Source of the DNA: Mugil cephalus
Lineage: Eukaryota > Chordata > Actinopteri > Mugiliformes > Mugilidae
Assembly (NCBI RefSeq): GCF_022458985.1
Contig: NC_061789.1
Span: 2,831,501-2,895,500, forward strand
Reading direction: 5' to 3'
Length of the DNA: 64,000 bases
Shown here piece by piece: positions 50,167 to 60,372 of this stretch (the stretch's first letter is position 1; each line of letters opens with the position of its first letter). The notes under the pieces were generated by a model. That model was not told where the DNA came from. It saw only the letters and a program-made list of their open reading frames with translations, and did not search any database. Made by a program: the position numbers and the translations under genes.

Positions 50167-50172
50167 TTTAAT
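50167..50172 (-). terminator. tob1 distal polyadenylation signal ATTAAA
   Basis: Minus-strand 'gtattaaaaagc', with cleavage expected near 50150. The proximal alternatives are AATAAA hexamers at 50430-50449. Confidence 0.45.
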
Positions 50173-50918
50173 ACAAACTTAATAAACTATCAGTCCCTCT
50201 TAACATGTAAGACACTGACTCCGAATACTTTGTTATACCGTTTTGTTTTTTTTTTATCAAGTATTGCACAATGTAGGTACAAAATTAATATACGATTACA
50301 TTTTGTCCATAATATAGCAAAAATCTTTAAACTCTTAACAGAAAATACAACTCTTATGTTTCTCAAAAAAAGCAAATATTCTTTAAATCCCACCACTACG
50401 GAATATTTCTGTACACAATCTTTAGATTTTTTATTTTTTTTATTTTATTTTTTTTCTCTTCAAAGATGGATTTATCATTTCAATAAAAAAAGAAAACATA
50501 AAGTCGCTGCAGCCATCACAGATCACTGGAGTAGTAAAAAGATATAAATGCAATACCATGTCGTAGAAACAATAGATACTCTGATATTTTACAAACTCTG
50601 TACTAAATTAAATTATACAATTAGAAAAAGACCAGGAAATACCACTTATTTGTGCCAATCTCTGGAAGAAAATTGGCGATGTCCAGTTTTATGTTTAAAT
50701 ACTGAAAGAGGCCATGACTTGTGGTGTGTTTTGTTTTTTTTGTCCTTTTTTTATATATATATATATATATATTTTAATATATATATATTAAAACAGTCAC
50801 ATAAAAAAAAAAAAAAAAAAAGTATTTTGTGCTTGGTTGGCAAAAGAAATAACAATGATGCATGTTGAAGTTTTAGGTAACCAAGCTTGGACATCTTGTA
50901 CTACAAGCTTCATTGTTT

Positions 50919-50966
50919 TAAGAAAGAAAGAAAGAAAAGAAAGAAAGAAAGAAAGAAAGAAAGAAA
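50919..50966. repeat. (GAAA)n microsatellite in the tob1 3'UTR
   Basis: About 12 near-perfect gaaa units. In the mRNA this is a pyrimidine (UUUC) tract. Confidence 0.95.
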
Positions 50967-51221
50967 AAGAATAACTCAAGGGGGCAAAGTAATTCACCCT
51001 CGGGCTCATGCTCTTGGACTCGTAGATCTTAACACTTGACAAGTCACTTTCTTTTTTTTTTTTTTTTTTAAATCCTTGACATTCTTGTTTACATTTTTTT
51101 TTTAACATAACTTTTTTTTTGTTTTAAATGTGCATGTGTTTGTTTCCCCCCTATCACATTATCTCTGGTCGTTTCTGTGTGAAGTAATAGTAGTAGCTTA
51201 AGTTTGTACCTTGTACGTGTA

Positions 51222-52292
51222 CTAGTTGGCCATAACTGGCTGGAATTGCTGGTTAGAATACTGCATGTTGTTTAAGCTGAAATTCAAGCCGTCCATGAGG
51301 GACTTGTCGTTAAGGCCACCGTAGGCCGCAAACATATCGAAGGCATTGCTGTACTGCAGCGGGCTGAGGCTGAGCGAGGAGCTGTCCCCGGGGAACAGGG
51401 CGCTCTGGCTGCCCTGGCCCTGCAGGCTGGGGAACACGAACTCCTTGGCGTTGGGGGACAGGGCCGAGGGCTTCTGGTGCTGCTGCTGCTGCTGCTGCTG
51501 CTGAGCGCCGAGGCCCAGCCCGTACAGAGAGTGCATGGAGGTGGAGATGGCTTTCTGTTTGAGGAGGCTGTTCACATTCAGGCCCAGGTTGGTGGGAGAG
51601 GTACGCGCCACCTTGTTCCCGGCGCTGCTGCCGGCGCCGGTGGCGGCGCCGCCGTTGCCGCCGTTGGCGTTGTTGCTGCGTCCACTGCTCTTCATCTTAG
51701 TGGAGCCGAACTTGGTGGCGGCGAAGGTGGCCGTCGTGAAGGTCAAAGGCTGCGTGGAGCGGGGCATGAAGGTGGGGCTGACCGTCGTGGAGTGGCCGAA
51801 GGGGGGCGAGGGCGAGCTGGAGCCGGGGGAGGCGCCGTTGGCCGGCTCGCTGATGGGCATGAAGACCTGCGCGTCCGGGTTGAAGCTGTTCCTGATCTCC
51901 TTGTCCAGATCGAGTCCGACGCTAGCAGCTCCGCTTTCGTTGCTGTCGTCGACGTACAGCACCTTGACCGGGCCCTTCTCCCCGATCTGGTAGGACACCT
52001 CGAAGGGGTCGATCCACACGCTCAGGTCCTGGGGCAGGTTGTTGCGGACGTCCTCGATGTCAAGGCCGCTCTCCTTGGCCGCCTTCTCCACCACGGGGTC
52101 CACCTTCTCCCCCACGTGGATGCACCTGAATCCCGAGCCCTTGTATGGCTTGTCGGGGTACCAGTGTCCCTCGTACTTCTGCTTCAGCTGCCGCTCCAGC
52201 TCCTCGCCGAAGATGTTGACCCGCCGCCGCGGCAGCTTGTTGTACAGGTACGAGATGATGAAGTTGAGAGCTACTTGGATTTCAAGCTGCAT
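51222..52292 (-). CDS. tob1: TOB1, BTG/TOB-family antiproliferative adaptor
   Basis: 356 residues in one exon; human TOB1 has 345. Residues 1-115 form the BTG/TOB domain, starting [20 protein letters not shown] and containing the [13 protein letters not shown] and [21 protein letters not shown] boxes that bind the CAF1 (CNOT7/8) deadenylase. Two PAM2 motifs follow: about 136-146 ([11 protein letters not shown]) and 276-288 ([13 protein letters not shown]), which in the family dock poly(A)-binding protein. TOB1 thus recruits CCR4-NOT to shorten poly(A) tails, restrains proliferation and modulates BMP/SMAD output. Ser-Pro sites at 155, 160 and 162 resemble ERK targets. Oddities are a Gly/Asn/Ala-rich insert at about 207-227 and an 8-Gln run at 264-271. 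The end [15 protein letters not shown] is typical of the family. Similarity favours TOB1 over TOB2; whether it is tob1a or tob1b cannot be decided. Confidence 0.98.
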   Translation of the reverse strand: MQLEIQVALNFIISYLYNKLPRRRVNIFGEELERQLKQKYEGHWYPDKPYKGSGFRCIHVGEKVDPVVEKAAKESGLDIEDVRNNLPQDLSVWIDPFEVSYQIGEKGPVKVLYVDDSNESGAASVGLDLDKEIRNSFNPDAQVFMPISEPANGASPGSSSPSPPFGHSTTVSPTFMPRSTQPLTFTTATFAATKFGSTKMKSSGRSNNANGGNGGAATGAGSSAGNKVARTSPTNLGLNVNSLLKQKAISTSMHSLYGLGLGAQQQQQQQQHQKPSALSPNAKEFVFPSLQGQGSQSALFPGDSSSLSLSPLQYSNAFDMFAAYGGLNDKSLMDGLNFSLNNMQYSNQQFQPVMAN

Positions 52293-53572
52293 AGCTGACT
52301 GCTGAAGTTTGATTGGTTGACCTTGAACGCTTCCACCGGGATGTCGTCCGTCCTCGTCGGTTTTTTTTGGGGGCGTTTTTTTGGCGACGCGGGAGGCGGA
52401 TGAAAACGGGTCGATAAATCAAAAGTGCTGGTTTTTTGATGGGGGGGAAGTGGCGTCCTTCAACAGGGTGTGATAATGTCTTTCCTGCAGGGATCGGCAG
52501 AGGAGAAGAATAAGTAAACATCCCAGCGCGAGAGCACGCTGCAGCTTCTGAATGTCACAACACAACCTCGGCTAAAAATATATATGAAAATCAACAGAGT
52601 TAAGAGTCTGCGTTGGATCTAAATGTGACAAAATGTTAAAGTAAACACAGCAGCCTGGAAATCCTCTTACATAACAGCCTACTACAGCCTCCCTGTGACA
52701 GGAGACAGGAAAACCACTGCACTTCATTTATATTAAAAAAAGAAAAATGTAAATATCTCCCTGTGGGGAACGTGCGGCGGAACGACCCGGGTAGAAACGA
52801 CCCGAGTAGATTACAAAGCGTCACGGGCGGGGTAAAGCTTCGAAAGCTTGCTACATCGAAAACAATGTCGAAATAAGGTAAATGTCTACACCCTCATCCT
52901 CCTTTTTTTTTTCTTTTTTTTTTTTTTTTTTTTTTTGCAATGTAATAAAAATTAAGAGGAACACTTCGCCAAGACACAAACGGTGCTAAAATAGTCGAGG
53001 TTTTGTGTTTTTTTGTCAAGTTATATTGTTGCAGTTTCACGGAAACTAACGTAGCAGCCTGCGACGACGGACATTAGGACACTTAGACGAGGAAATTGCA
53101 ACTTAAATTCGACATTCTGAGTCCGTGTTGCAGTAATGTCGTTAACCAAGAATGAAAAAAAAAACGGGCTAAAACCGAGCAGTTTTATCGCCTGGACACA
53201 CACACACACACACCCCTCCCTAACTTCGTGGACTGACGCAGCAAATCAGCTTAGTAACTATGAACACATCTACACATTCGGCACACAAACAGCTGAGAAA
53301 GACAAGAGGGATACTTACTATTTTTAGTAAAAAATAAAGATTCTCAGTAGTAGATTCTCTGAAGTACCGTTAGTTAGTGCAAATAGAAAAAAAGAAGTAT
53401 AAATACTTTCTTCACATTGAAGTTATTACAAAAAAAAGGTATTCCAGTACATGCAGACGTCGGAGGATTCGGTTTCCTGATTTTTTTTTCTTCTTTTTTA
53501 AGGTTATTTTGCGTGTTTTTTTTCAGCAGGCTTTGCAGAGTAGCTCCCTCCTACTCGGGAGTTTCGCAACTT
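52293..53572 (-). other. tob1: tob1 5'UTR: exon 2 leader, intron and non-coding exon 1
   Basis: Reading the minus strand, an exon-2 leader (52484-52293) is preceded by a good acceptor, 'gatccctgcag|gaaag'. The upstream donor is best placed at 53318 ('aaaata|gtaagtat'), giving an 834-bp intron and a non-coding first exon of about 250 bp (53572-53319). A 5' non-coding exon with all coding sequence in exon 2 matches mammalian TOB1 as I recall it. The exact start site is inferred from the TATA box. Confidence 0.55.
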
Positions 53573-53599
53573 CGTCCGCCTCTCGAGCGGCGCCGCCCG

Positions 53600-53775
53600 T
53601 ATTTATAGCTTTCCTCCGCCACGGGCACGAGTGAGAGGCGGTGATGCGGCTTCGGAGGTCAAAACAATACGAGCCGCGGCCATTGGCGCAGGCGGCACGA
53701 GGCGCCCGCCCAGGTGCGCCGGGGCCGCGCTCCGATTGGCCCGCGCGCGCCGTCGATCCCGGACACACGTGATCC
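53600..53775 (-). promoter_or_regulatory. tob1: tob1 core promoter with TATA and CCAAT boxes
   Basis: Minus-strand TATAAAT at 53607-53601 would place initiation near 53572. Two CCAAT boxes (minus) lie at 53686-53682 and 53739-53735, in CpG-rich sequence. An E-box CACGTG is at 53766-53771. The spacing of about 75 and 130 bp upstream of the TATA box is typical of an inducible, CpG-type vertebrate promoter. Confidence 0.65.
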
Positions 53776-54454
53776 TGTGAAACGGGAGAGACGCCCGTGA
53801 CGAGGGCTTGCGTCAGAGATAACCTAGGTCTGCGCTGACAGCGAAAGGCAAAAGTAATTAATGTCAGCACAGAAAGGGAGTTATATAAAGAGGTATCCCG
53901 CTCTTCCTGTTGATGTTTGTGCCTTTTCTTTAATCAGATCAGCCCAGGAACATTCAAGGAGATCATATTTGGAGAAAATGGGAGCCTGCGTGCCTTGATT
54001 TAAGGACTGTGCCATAATAATAATCTTAATTATACACACGATAATGCATTTTTCTTTTCATTTTACGCTTTGTACTGTAATGAACCGTAATGGGTTTTAT
54101 GCACATCGTTAGCCTAAAAGCACAATAGTTTTTTTTAATTTTTTTATTTTCTTTATTTACTTTTGACTGTTACAATATCAATAAACAAATGAATGTGCTT
54201 GCAAAAACTGAGTTTTTTCTCGTTTCTCGATCAAATGTGATTTACTCAGTTGGGCTAAACAAGACATATTTTACTTAGTGTTAGAATAGCAATAAAAATA
54301 CCAATGTGCTTGCTAGAAATTGTGTTTTTTCTTGTTTTCTGTAAACGCACAACAACTACTTTGACAGTTATTAGGCTAACGACACATATGTATGTATATT
54401 TTATTGATTTATTTTATCTTTATTATTATTTCCATTTATTTATTTATTGCATGA
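53776..54454. other. Non-coding, AT-rich upstream of tob1
   Basis: CpG content falls off beyond about 53830. 54000-54450 is AT-rich with no recognised feature. Confidence 0.45.
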
Positions 54455-54720
54455 GAGGAGATTCCCTTCAGCGGAACAATACAGCTGGCAGCGGTGTGGG
54501 CGTCGCTGGGCCGGAGCTGGGGAACTCGGGCGCTGATTGGTGGAAAACGGGGCAGGAGCTCCGCGGTGAGTGGTGAGCTCGTATCCAAGGTGCTGATGCA
54601 GGCCACGCACGTCACCGCCTGCTGCTGCCTGAATTAAAGAGGACGGAGCCGCGGAGAGCGACACGGTGTCTGCCGCACCATAGATAGATGGATAAATCCA
54701 GAGGAAGAACTCCCTGCACG
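54455..54720 (+). promoter_or_regulatory. CpG-rich candidate element, possible divergent promoter
   Basis: A GC- and CpG-rich patch about 0.9 kb upstream of the tob1 start contains an inverted CCAAT box ('gattggtgg') near 54535 and a donor-like 'ccgcg|gtgagt' at 54561-54571. This could be a distal tob1 element or the start of a divergent non-coding transcript. No protein is predicted. Confidence 0.35.
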
Positions 54721-54728
54721 TGAGCGTA

Positions 54729-55663
54729 TACACCGATCAGGCGTAACATTATGACCATATATATAATACTGTGTAGGTCTCACTTAGGCCTCCACAGCAG
54801 TTGTGACTCATCAGAGAATGGACCTTCCGAGGTGTTGGGAAACAGGATGTTGAAACTGTGAATTTGGAGGCCAGGTCAACACCTTGTGGTGTACTTCGTG
54901 TTTTTTTTTAGTTTTTTTTTTTTTAGTTGTTTGTAAAGTGTGTCATTGCTGGTCTAGGTGCTGCAACATCCCCACGAATGAAAACCAGGCCCACAAGTTT
55001 CCCAACAGAACATTGTGGTCATAATGTTGTGATTTTCAGCCTTAATTTGAGTGTTTTCGCATTGAAACATGGGACAATGTGCACGAATTACAATCATCTT
55101 TAAACACAGCGATCATTTCCGAACTACATTCCAAACATTGTTGCATTAAAAGTTAATCTAAATGAATAAAGATAAAAAAGAAAAACATCCACTGGTTACT
55201 GGTCCCATTGATTTCCATCCATGTTGATGCCTAAACTGAAAGGTCCAAACGTTTCCCAGCAGAACATGAGAAGATGGTTTAAATGTTATTCACTTCTCCT
55301 GCCATAATGGTCATAATGTTGTGGCTGATCGGCGTATGTGATGAACAAGGACCTAAAGTGCAAACTTTCAGAGTGTTTTCGCATCTAAACTTGAGACAAT
55401 GTTCAGGAATTACAATCATCTTTTACAGTGATTATTTGCATATCACTATATTCCCAACATTGTTCAATTCAGACTTGAATAAAGATACAAAAATATCCCA
55501 CTGGTTATTGATCCCATTGATTTCCATCCATAAAGAGGATGTTTCTTTCTCAACTCAAAAGGTCTAAAAGTTCCCCAGCAGAACACTGGATTGTCACAAG
55601 ACGGTTTAAATGTTATTCACTTCACTTGTTGGTGGTCATAATGTTGTGGCTGATTGGTGCTTA
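54729..55663 (-). mobile_element. Array of Tc1-like MITE remnants with about 322-bp period
   Basis: A left end ('tacaccgatcaggcgtaaca') is followed by three right ends ('ggtcataatgttgtg') at about 55017, 55309 and 55634. Intervening tails repeat 'gaattacaatcatctt' (55083 and 55405) and 'cattgatttccatcca' (about 55208 and 55516). The tail matches that at 46436-46620. The array arose by tandem duplication after insertion. Confidence 0.8.
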
Positions 55664-55702
55664 TATATATATATATATATGTATGTATATATATATATAT
55701 GT
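55661..55702. repeat. (TA)n microsatellite
   Basis: Alternating TA with one 'gtatg' interruption, adjoining the MITE array. Confidence 0.9.
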
Positions 55703-56589
55703 GGTTCTAGTTATGTGTACGGTATAAATACGTAGCAGATGCTTCCTTCATATGGAACTCACATGGGAAGTCATGCACTCTAAATACTTGACATCCGAGC
55801 GGTAACGTCAGCTGTAAGTCATGAGAGCACAGCTGCTATGCAACCGTTAGCACCTAGAAGCTAAGGCGGCTAACAGTTAGCATGCGGTTTGCTTAAAACC
55901 ATCCCGTGAACTTTGACCCCTTCGGTAAACATGAGCTCATCTGACGGCAGCATGGCAGCATACATTAGCCAGAAAGCGGGATTAAATAGACTAACACAAA
56001 GCAGAGCAACAGAGGGCGAGGCCTAAAGATACGACTGTCACATTTAATACGTCTGGACTTTATTGTCTTTTCCTGACATCATACTTCTGTCATCGGGGCT
56101 GCTGTTCTTTTTTTAACTGACAGAGTGGACCTTTAGACATTCCTCGAGCACTTAGCCTCGCCAAGCGGAGTCATGTGCTTGTTGTGAGCCGCGGTGAATG
56201 TGTGCGAAAGGGCTCCGGTGGAAAGTGCTGTGGGGATCAAAAAAAAAGAAAAAAAAAAAGACGTAAGATAGACGACGGATCAAGCCGTGGGGGTAGTAGA
56301 GATTATACGGGTCTGGAGTTTGTTTTCAGTGTACACAACCTAATGTCCTGTCAGATCGCTCCCGTAAAGACGGTGTGGACGTCCTCTTTCTGTAGTGGTG
56401 TTAGGAAGGTCAGCAGCAATAACGAGGCCCGTTAAGACCTCTGTATTGTCTTAGGGTGTAATCCTCTAATCATTAGCATCCACCGTTGTAACACCCTGGG
56501 AACTAATCCGCCTCCAGTCAGAGTACCAGGAAGGAGATTCTTCAAAAGGTGGATTTTAAAAGTGAGGAGGACTTAAAACGCACACTCAG
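55703..56589. other. Non-coding
   Basis: No coding exon or clear repeat recognised. A poly-A-rich stretch lies at 56240-56262. Confidence 0.45.
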
Positions 56590-56800
56590 GTTTACATGCA
56601 GAGCTTAATCGAGCTATGCTAAAAGTTCGACTTTCTCGCTACAGTCCTTGTCCCAGTTTACATGCAGCGCAAAAAAATCGAATAACTGTTCTCCTCCTCC
56701 ACACTAGGGGGCGATACGTGTCTTTTCAGTGGGATAATACCACGTTAATACGGCCCGATTTCTGGTTGACCTATTACGTGATATAATAAACAAGAGTGAG
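56590..56800. repeat. Uninterrupted relative of the 21326-21580 repeat
   Basis: Starts with GTTTACATG. Shares 'ctttctcgctacagtccttg'-type text, 'ctcctcctccacactagg', 'ggcgata' and 'attacgt(c/g)atataataaa' with 21326-21500. Confidence 0.65.
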
Positions 56801-56824
56801 ACTATTTCAACCTATGTGCCTCCA

Positions 56825-57197
56825 TAGGGATGTCCGATAATATCGGCCAATATTAGCCTATTTTTGTAGTATCTGTTCATATCGTTGTCGGTTTTACCAC
56901 AGATAGTGAAAACAGATAACATGATGCCCGGGTTGTGCTGCTGCTGCTTGTGGGGTCCTGAGACATTTACCGGCGCGCGATCGATGACCTTATCAAACCG
57001 CACCCGGAGCCAAAACAACAACAGAGTGTAGCTAGTGTCGCTAACAGGTTGCTTGCTACCTGAAATTAGTTTGGGTGAAAAAAAAAATGCCTGCATATAT
57101 CGGTAAACCATACCGGTTGATATCGTAATCGGAAATTAAGAATTTGGACAATATCAGCTATCGGATATCGGCAAAAAGTCAATATTGGACATCCCTA
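56825..57197. mobile_element. hAT-type MITE with 8-bp target duplication
   Basis: 373 bp, ends 'tagggatgtccgataatatc' and, inverted, 'tagggatgtccaatattgac'. The flanks 'tgcctcca' (56817-56824) and 'tgcttcca' (57198-57205) agree at 7 of 8 positions, the size expected for hAT insertion. The interior repeats 'atatcgg' motifs and has no transposase. Confidence 0.8.
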
Positions 57198-57489
57198 TGC
57201 TTCCATTAACAATCATGTAACATCACAATTGATTTGTTCGAATGAAAGTCTCTTCAGGCATTGGTCTCTTATGGGAGTAGACTAAAACGTCTACAATGAC
57301 GCAGTCTGACAGGTTGTCGAGTGACACAATCAGAGATATAAAAACAGATACATCAGCGTCAGAGAGAAAAGGCCGGATCGACGCAGCATTCCCAGTCGAC
57401 TCTTTTCTATATTTGTTTTTAATCGCTACAGAACTTTATTGACAAAGTGGTTGTGACCAAAGCAGAGTTTTCGTGAATACACCAGGAAG
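57198..57489. other. Non-coding spacer
   Basis: Nothing recognised. Confidence 0.45.
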
Positions 57490-57800
57490 TTTTTCTCATC
57501 TTATCGTATGATGTTGTGTTTCTTTTCCTATTTTGTCGTATTTCGTTGTCGTCTCTTTTCTTATTGTGCCTTGTTGTATCTCCTGTCTTGTTGTATTGTG
57601 ATGTATATTGTTGTATCTTGATGTATCATGATGTATTTTGTCTCATCTTGTTGTATTTGATCTTGTCTTGTTGTATCTTGTCTCATCTTGTCGTATTTTG
57701 TCACATTTGGTCCTGTCTTGTCATATCTTTTCATAACGTATCTCATATAATGTTTCATCTTATCTCGACGTACTGTATCATTATATCGTATCATATATTG
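57490..57800. repeat. Cryptic TCTTG/TTGTA minisatellite
   Basis: About 300 bp built from variants of 'tcttgttgta' with strong T/G strand asymmetry. Both strands carry open frames made only of the repeat translation. Confidence 0.8.
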
Positions 57801-58974
57801 TGTGTTGTTGTGTCTCTGGCGTTGTGTCGTGTCACCATGTCTAAGGTTTTACATGGTCGTTAGGAGCTAATATTTTTCTTTTCTAGTTTAAACACAGACC
57901 AAAAACAATCCTTTATCAGGAAAGATGATTTTTAGACTGTTTCTAATTATATGACGCAGCATCAACACTGGAACACAAACGGAGGAGATTTCTCACACTC
58001 CACCAGTTCCACGTCTGCCTCCCCTCCTCCCTCCCCCTTTATCCTTTTATCCCTCCCTCCACCCCCACCCCCACCCACACCCCCTCAGGCTCAGACGGAG
58101 AGCCTTTTGACGTCACTGGTTGTTATTACTTAACACAACTCTGCACAGCGCCCCTGGGCTCCTAGTAACAGGCAGACGCTTCGCTCTCCATCTGGAGAGG
58201 CAGCGAGGTCGTGGGTGAGACGCGGAGCTAAAGAGGCAGAGGGGGGGAGGCTGCGGGTGAGACAGTGGAGCTGAGATAAGGGGGGACTTTGCACCTCAAA
58301 AAATAGGAAATCTTAGTTCTCTCTGACCAAAAAAAAGGCCCATTATCTCATTATGGATAAAGATGTCACAGAACAACTGCAATTACAAACAAAACATAGA
58401 ATGAAATTAGAGAAACAGAGAAGCACGGAGGCGGCAGCATCATGTTTTGGTTTTCTATGGTTGGAAATAGGCGCTTTAATTAAAATTTTTGAGTAAAACA
58501 CAATCCTCATAGCCAAAACCCAGAGAGAAAGCACAAGTACAACCTTCAGTGAAGGTGGAGGGAATCAGAAATAGCTCCAAGTACGGTTTTAAAAAAAAAA
58601 ATAACCCTCCTTGTGTTTGCTAGAAAGCTGAAATTGCCGAGCATGACCATGCAGCAAGAGCCCAGACCTGAATGCTATGTGGGTTCATGTAGAGAGCCAT
58701 GCACACTGGAGGCCCAATGAATTTAAACAGCGCTGGAAAGATTTTTCTACAGAGCACTCTTATCCAAAAGGTGCATCATTCAAGTATCAGTTCAGGCGTG
58801 CTGTTTGAAGAAGGGTGTGTTAGCATGTTAGCATCCATCATAGAAACACATGTGTACGTGGAGCAGCGTAGCCAGCGGGGGCTTCCCATTAACCGCCACG
58901 CACGCACGAGCAGGATTCACGCGGCACACCGTGTTACATCCGAGCACGGAGGAGGCTGTGTTATCGGTTGTCAC

Positions 58975-59006
<32 letters not shown>

Positions 59007-59640
59007 CCGCCCGACGAGGCCCGGTTACATAACTCATCCTTTACATCAGTGGCTCCATCTGCAGAGAGAGGGAGATGCTAAAAGGCGTCTCAATAGAACC
59101 CGGTCTGAGCTTTGATACGTGAGACATGAAATAAAAGTCAATAAAAGACGCTGCAGCAGAAAACACTTCAGCTTCAAACTTAAAGATCTGGACGGTCCCA
59201 TGGATGGATTGTCACATTCACTCTTTTTGAAGCTAATTCTCTTCTTTGCTGGCGCTCCATAATAATTTAAAAGTAATCCAAAGGATGGAGGTGTCATGGC
59301 TCTGGATGCCTCCCCCCCCTCCCATATAGCATCCCATCCCATCCTCCAGGCCTCTTTGCACATAAACTGTCTCAAATGATGGAGCTTCACCCCCTTCGCC
59401 TCAAGGACACGGAAAATCAATCCAGTAATGAGACATGGACGGCTAATGGAAGGATAAGAGAAAGGTGCGGAGGAATGTTTTCATTAATCTGTGGCGGCGA
59501 CGAGGCTGTTCATGAGGTTTTAGGCCTCGACATTATTCTGACCGGTTTACGGGTTTTATTCTTAACTTCCTCTCCTTCTGAACTTTCTTTTTTTAATGCA
59601 TCCGTCTGGATGAGGACGCGCATAAACACCAAAGAGATGA
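57801..59640. other. Non-coding, with (CAG)9
   Basis: A CCCA/CCT-rich tract lies at about 58010-58085 and (CAG)9 at 58977-59003. The Ser- and Ala-rich frames over the CAG run are repeat translations. 59180-59460 has single-copy character. No gene recognised. Confidence 0.45.
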
Positions 59641-60372
59641 ACCGATCAGCCACAACATTAAAACCACGGACAGGAGATTTGGCATTTGTGCGGACTTATT
59701 CCATTTGTACTCGGAAGTCGTGATTTCCGAGTTCTGAGTCAGATTTACCAAGATGGCCGCCCCGTGTGTAGCTCCTGTAATAATCCCTTTATTAGCTCTT
59801 AGTTTCTGTTGCACTAAACCGGTCGTACAGACAGTGTTTTTCCACATGCTGAAATGCTGTTATAGTGTAATTTTCATGTGTTATATGGGAACCACTCGTG
59901 GCCCATGACGCGCTAACAACGGCTAAAAACAATAGCCTGGTAAAACCAAAACAATGTGAAACAAAAGTGTGATTAATAGTGCATTTTTTTCTACAACTTT
60001 TTTTCTAAACTTTTGAATAGTTTTGCAAATTTCCGCCTTGTTCTCTTAGTTGATCTAGTAAAAAACTCATGAGTTGGTTCAAGTTATTTGTCCATTTACA
60101 ATTTGTGTAACTTAAATAGCCTACATTTAGATTAACATGTTATGTTTAAGTTTATAATATTACTTAATATCAAGAATTTCCACTACGTTATATTGGGACA
60201 AGACAAGAGCTTTCATGGAGGCGGCCATCTTGTTTTCGGTCTTCTGTAACTGAAACCAATAACTTGTCTCCCAGGACCCCCTCAGAAGACACATGTCCAT
60301 TCTCTGAAGAATCAAAACTGCTCTGGAGACCCACACAATATTAGGAAGGTGGTCATAATGTTATGCCTGATG
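59641..60372 (+). mobile_element. Tc1-like MITE copy split by another repeat
   Basis: Left end 'accgatcagccacaacatta' at 59641 and right end 'aaggtggtcataatgttatg' near 60346-60365 belong to the same family as 37756 but in the opposite orientation. Between them lies a second repeat whose inverted ends include 'aagatggccgcc' (59750) and 'ggcggccatctt' (60221), related to 61481-61600. Confidence 0.6.

Larger units (their letters stand above)
50150..51221 (-). other. tob1: tob1 3'UTR
   Basis: About 1.07 kb of AT-rich sequence after the stop, interrupted by (GAAA)n at 50919-50966, poly-T/poly-A runs and a TA tract at 50751-50790. The distal part (50160-50400) looks non-repetitive and UTR-like. 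The end is set by ATTAAA at 50167-50172. A proximal cluster of AATAAA hexamers (minus strand) at 50430-50449 could give a shorter 3'UTR of about 0.8 kb. Several AUUUA elements in the minus-strand transcript fit a labile message, as known for TOB1. Confidence 0.6.

Noticed and set aside
50137..50547. 136-codon frame downstream of tob1
   Set aside because: Lies in AT-rich sequence assigned to the tob1 3'UTR on the other strand; Phe/Leu/Asn composition with no domain.
51477..52298. 273-codon open frame antisense to tob1
   Set aside because: Shadow of the TOB1 coding exon, low-complexity Gly/Ala/Val/Arg composition.
57516..57863. 115-codon Cys/Leu-rich frame that could look like a membrane protein
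   Set aside because: Translation of the TCTTG/TTGTA tandem repeat.
58699..59115. 138-codon frame with a Ser run
   Set aside because: The Ser run is the (CAG)9 microsatellite; flanks show no recognisable domain.
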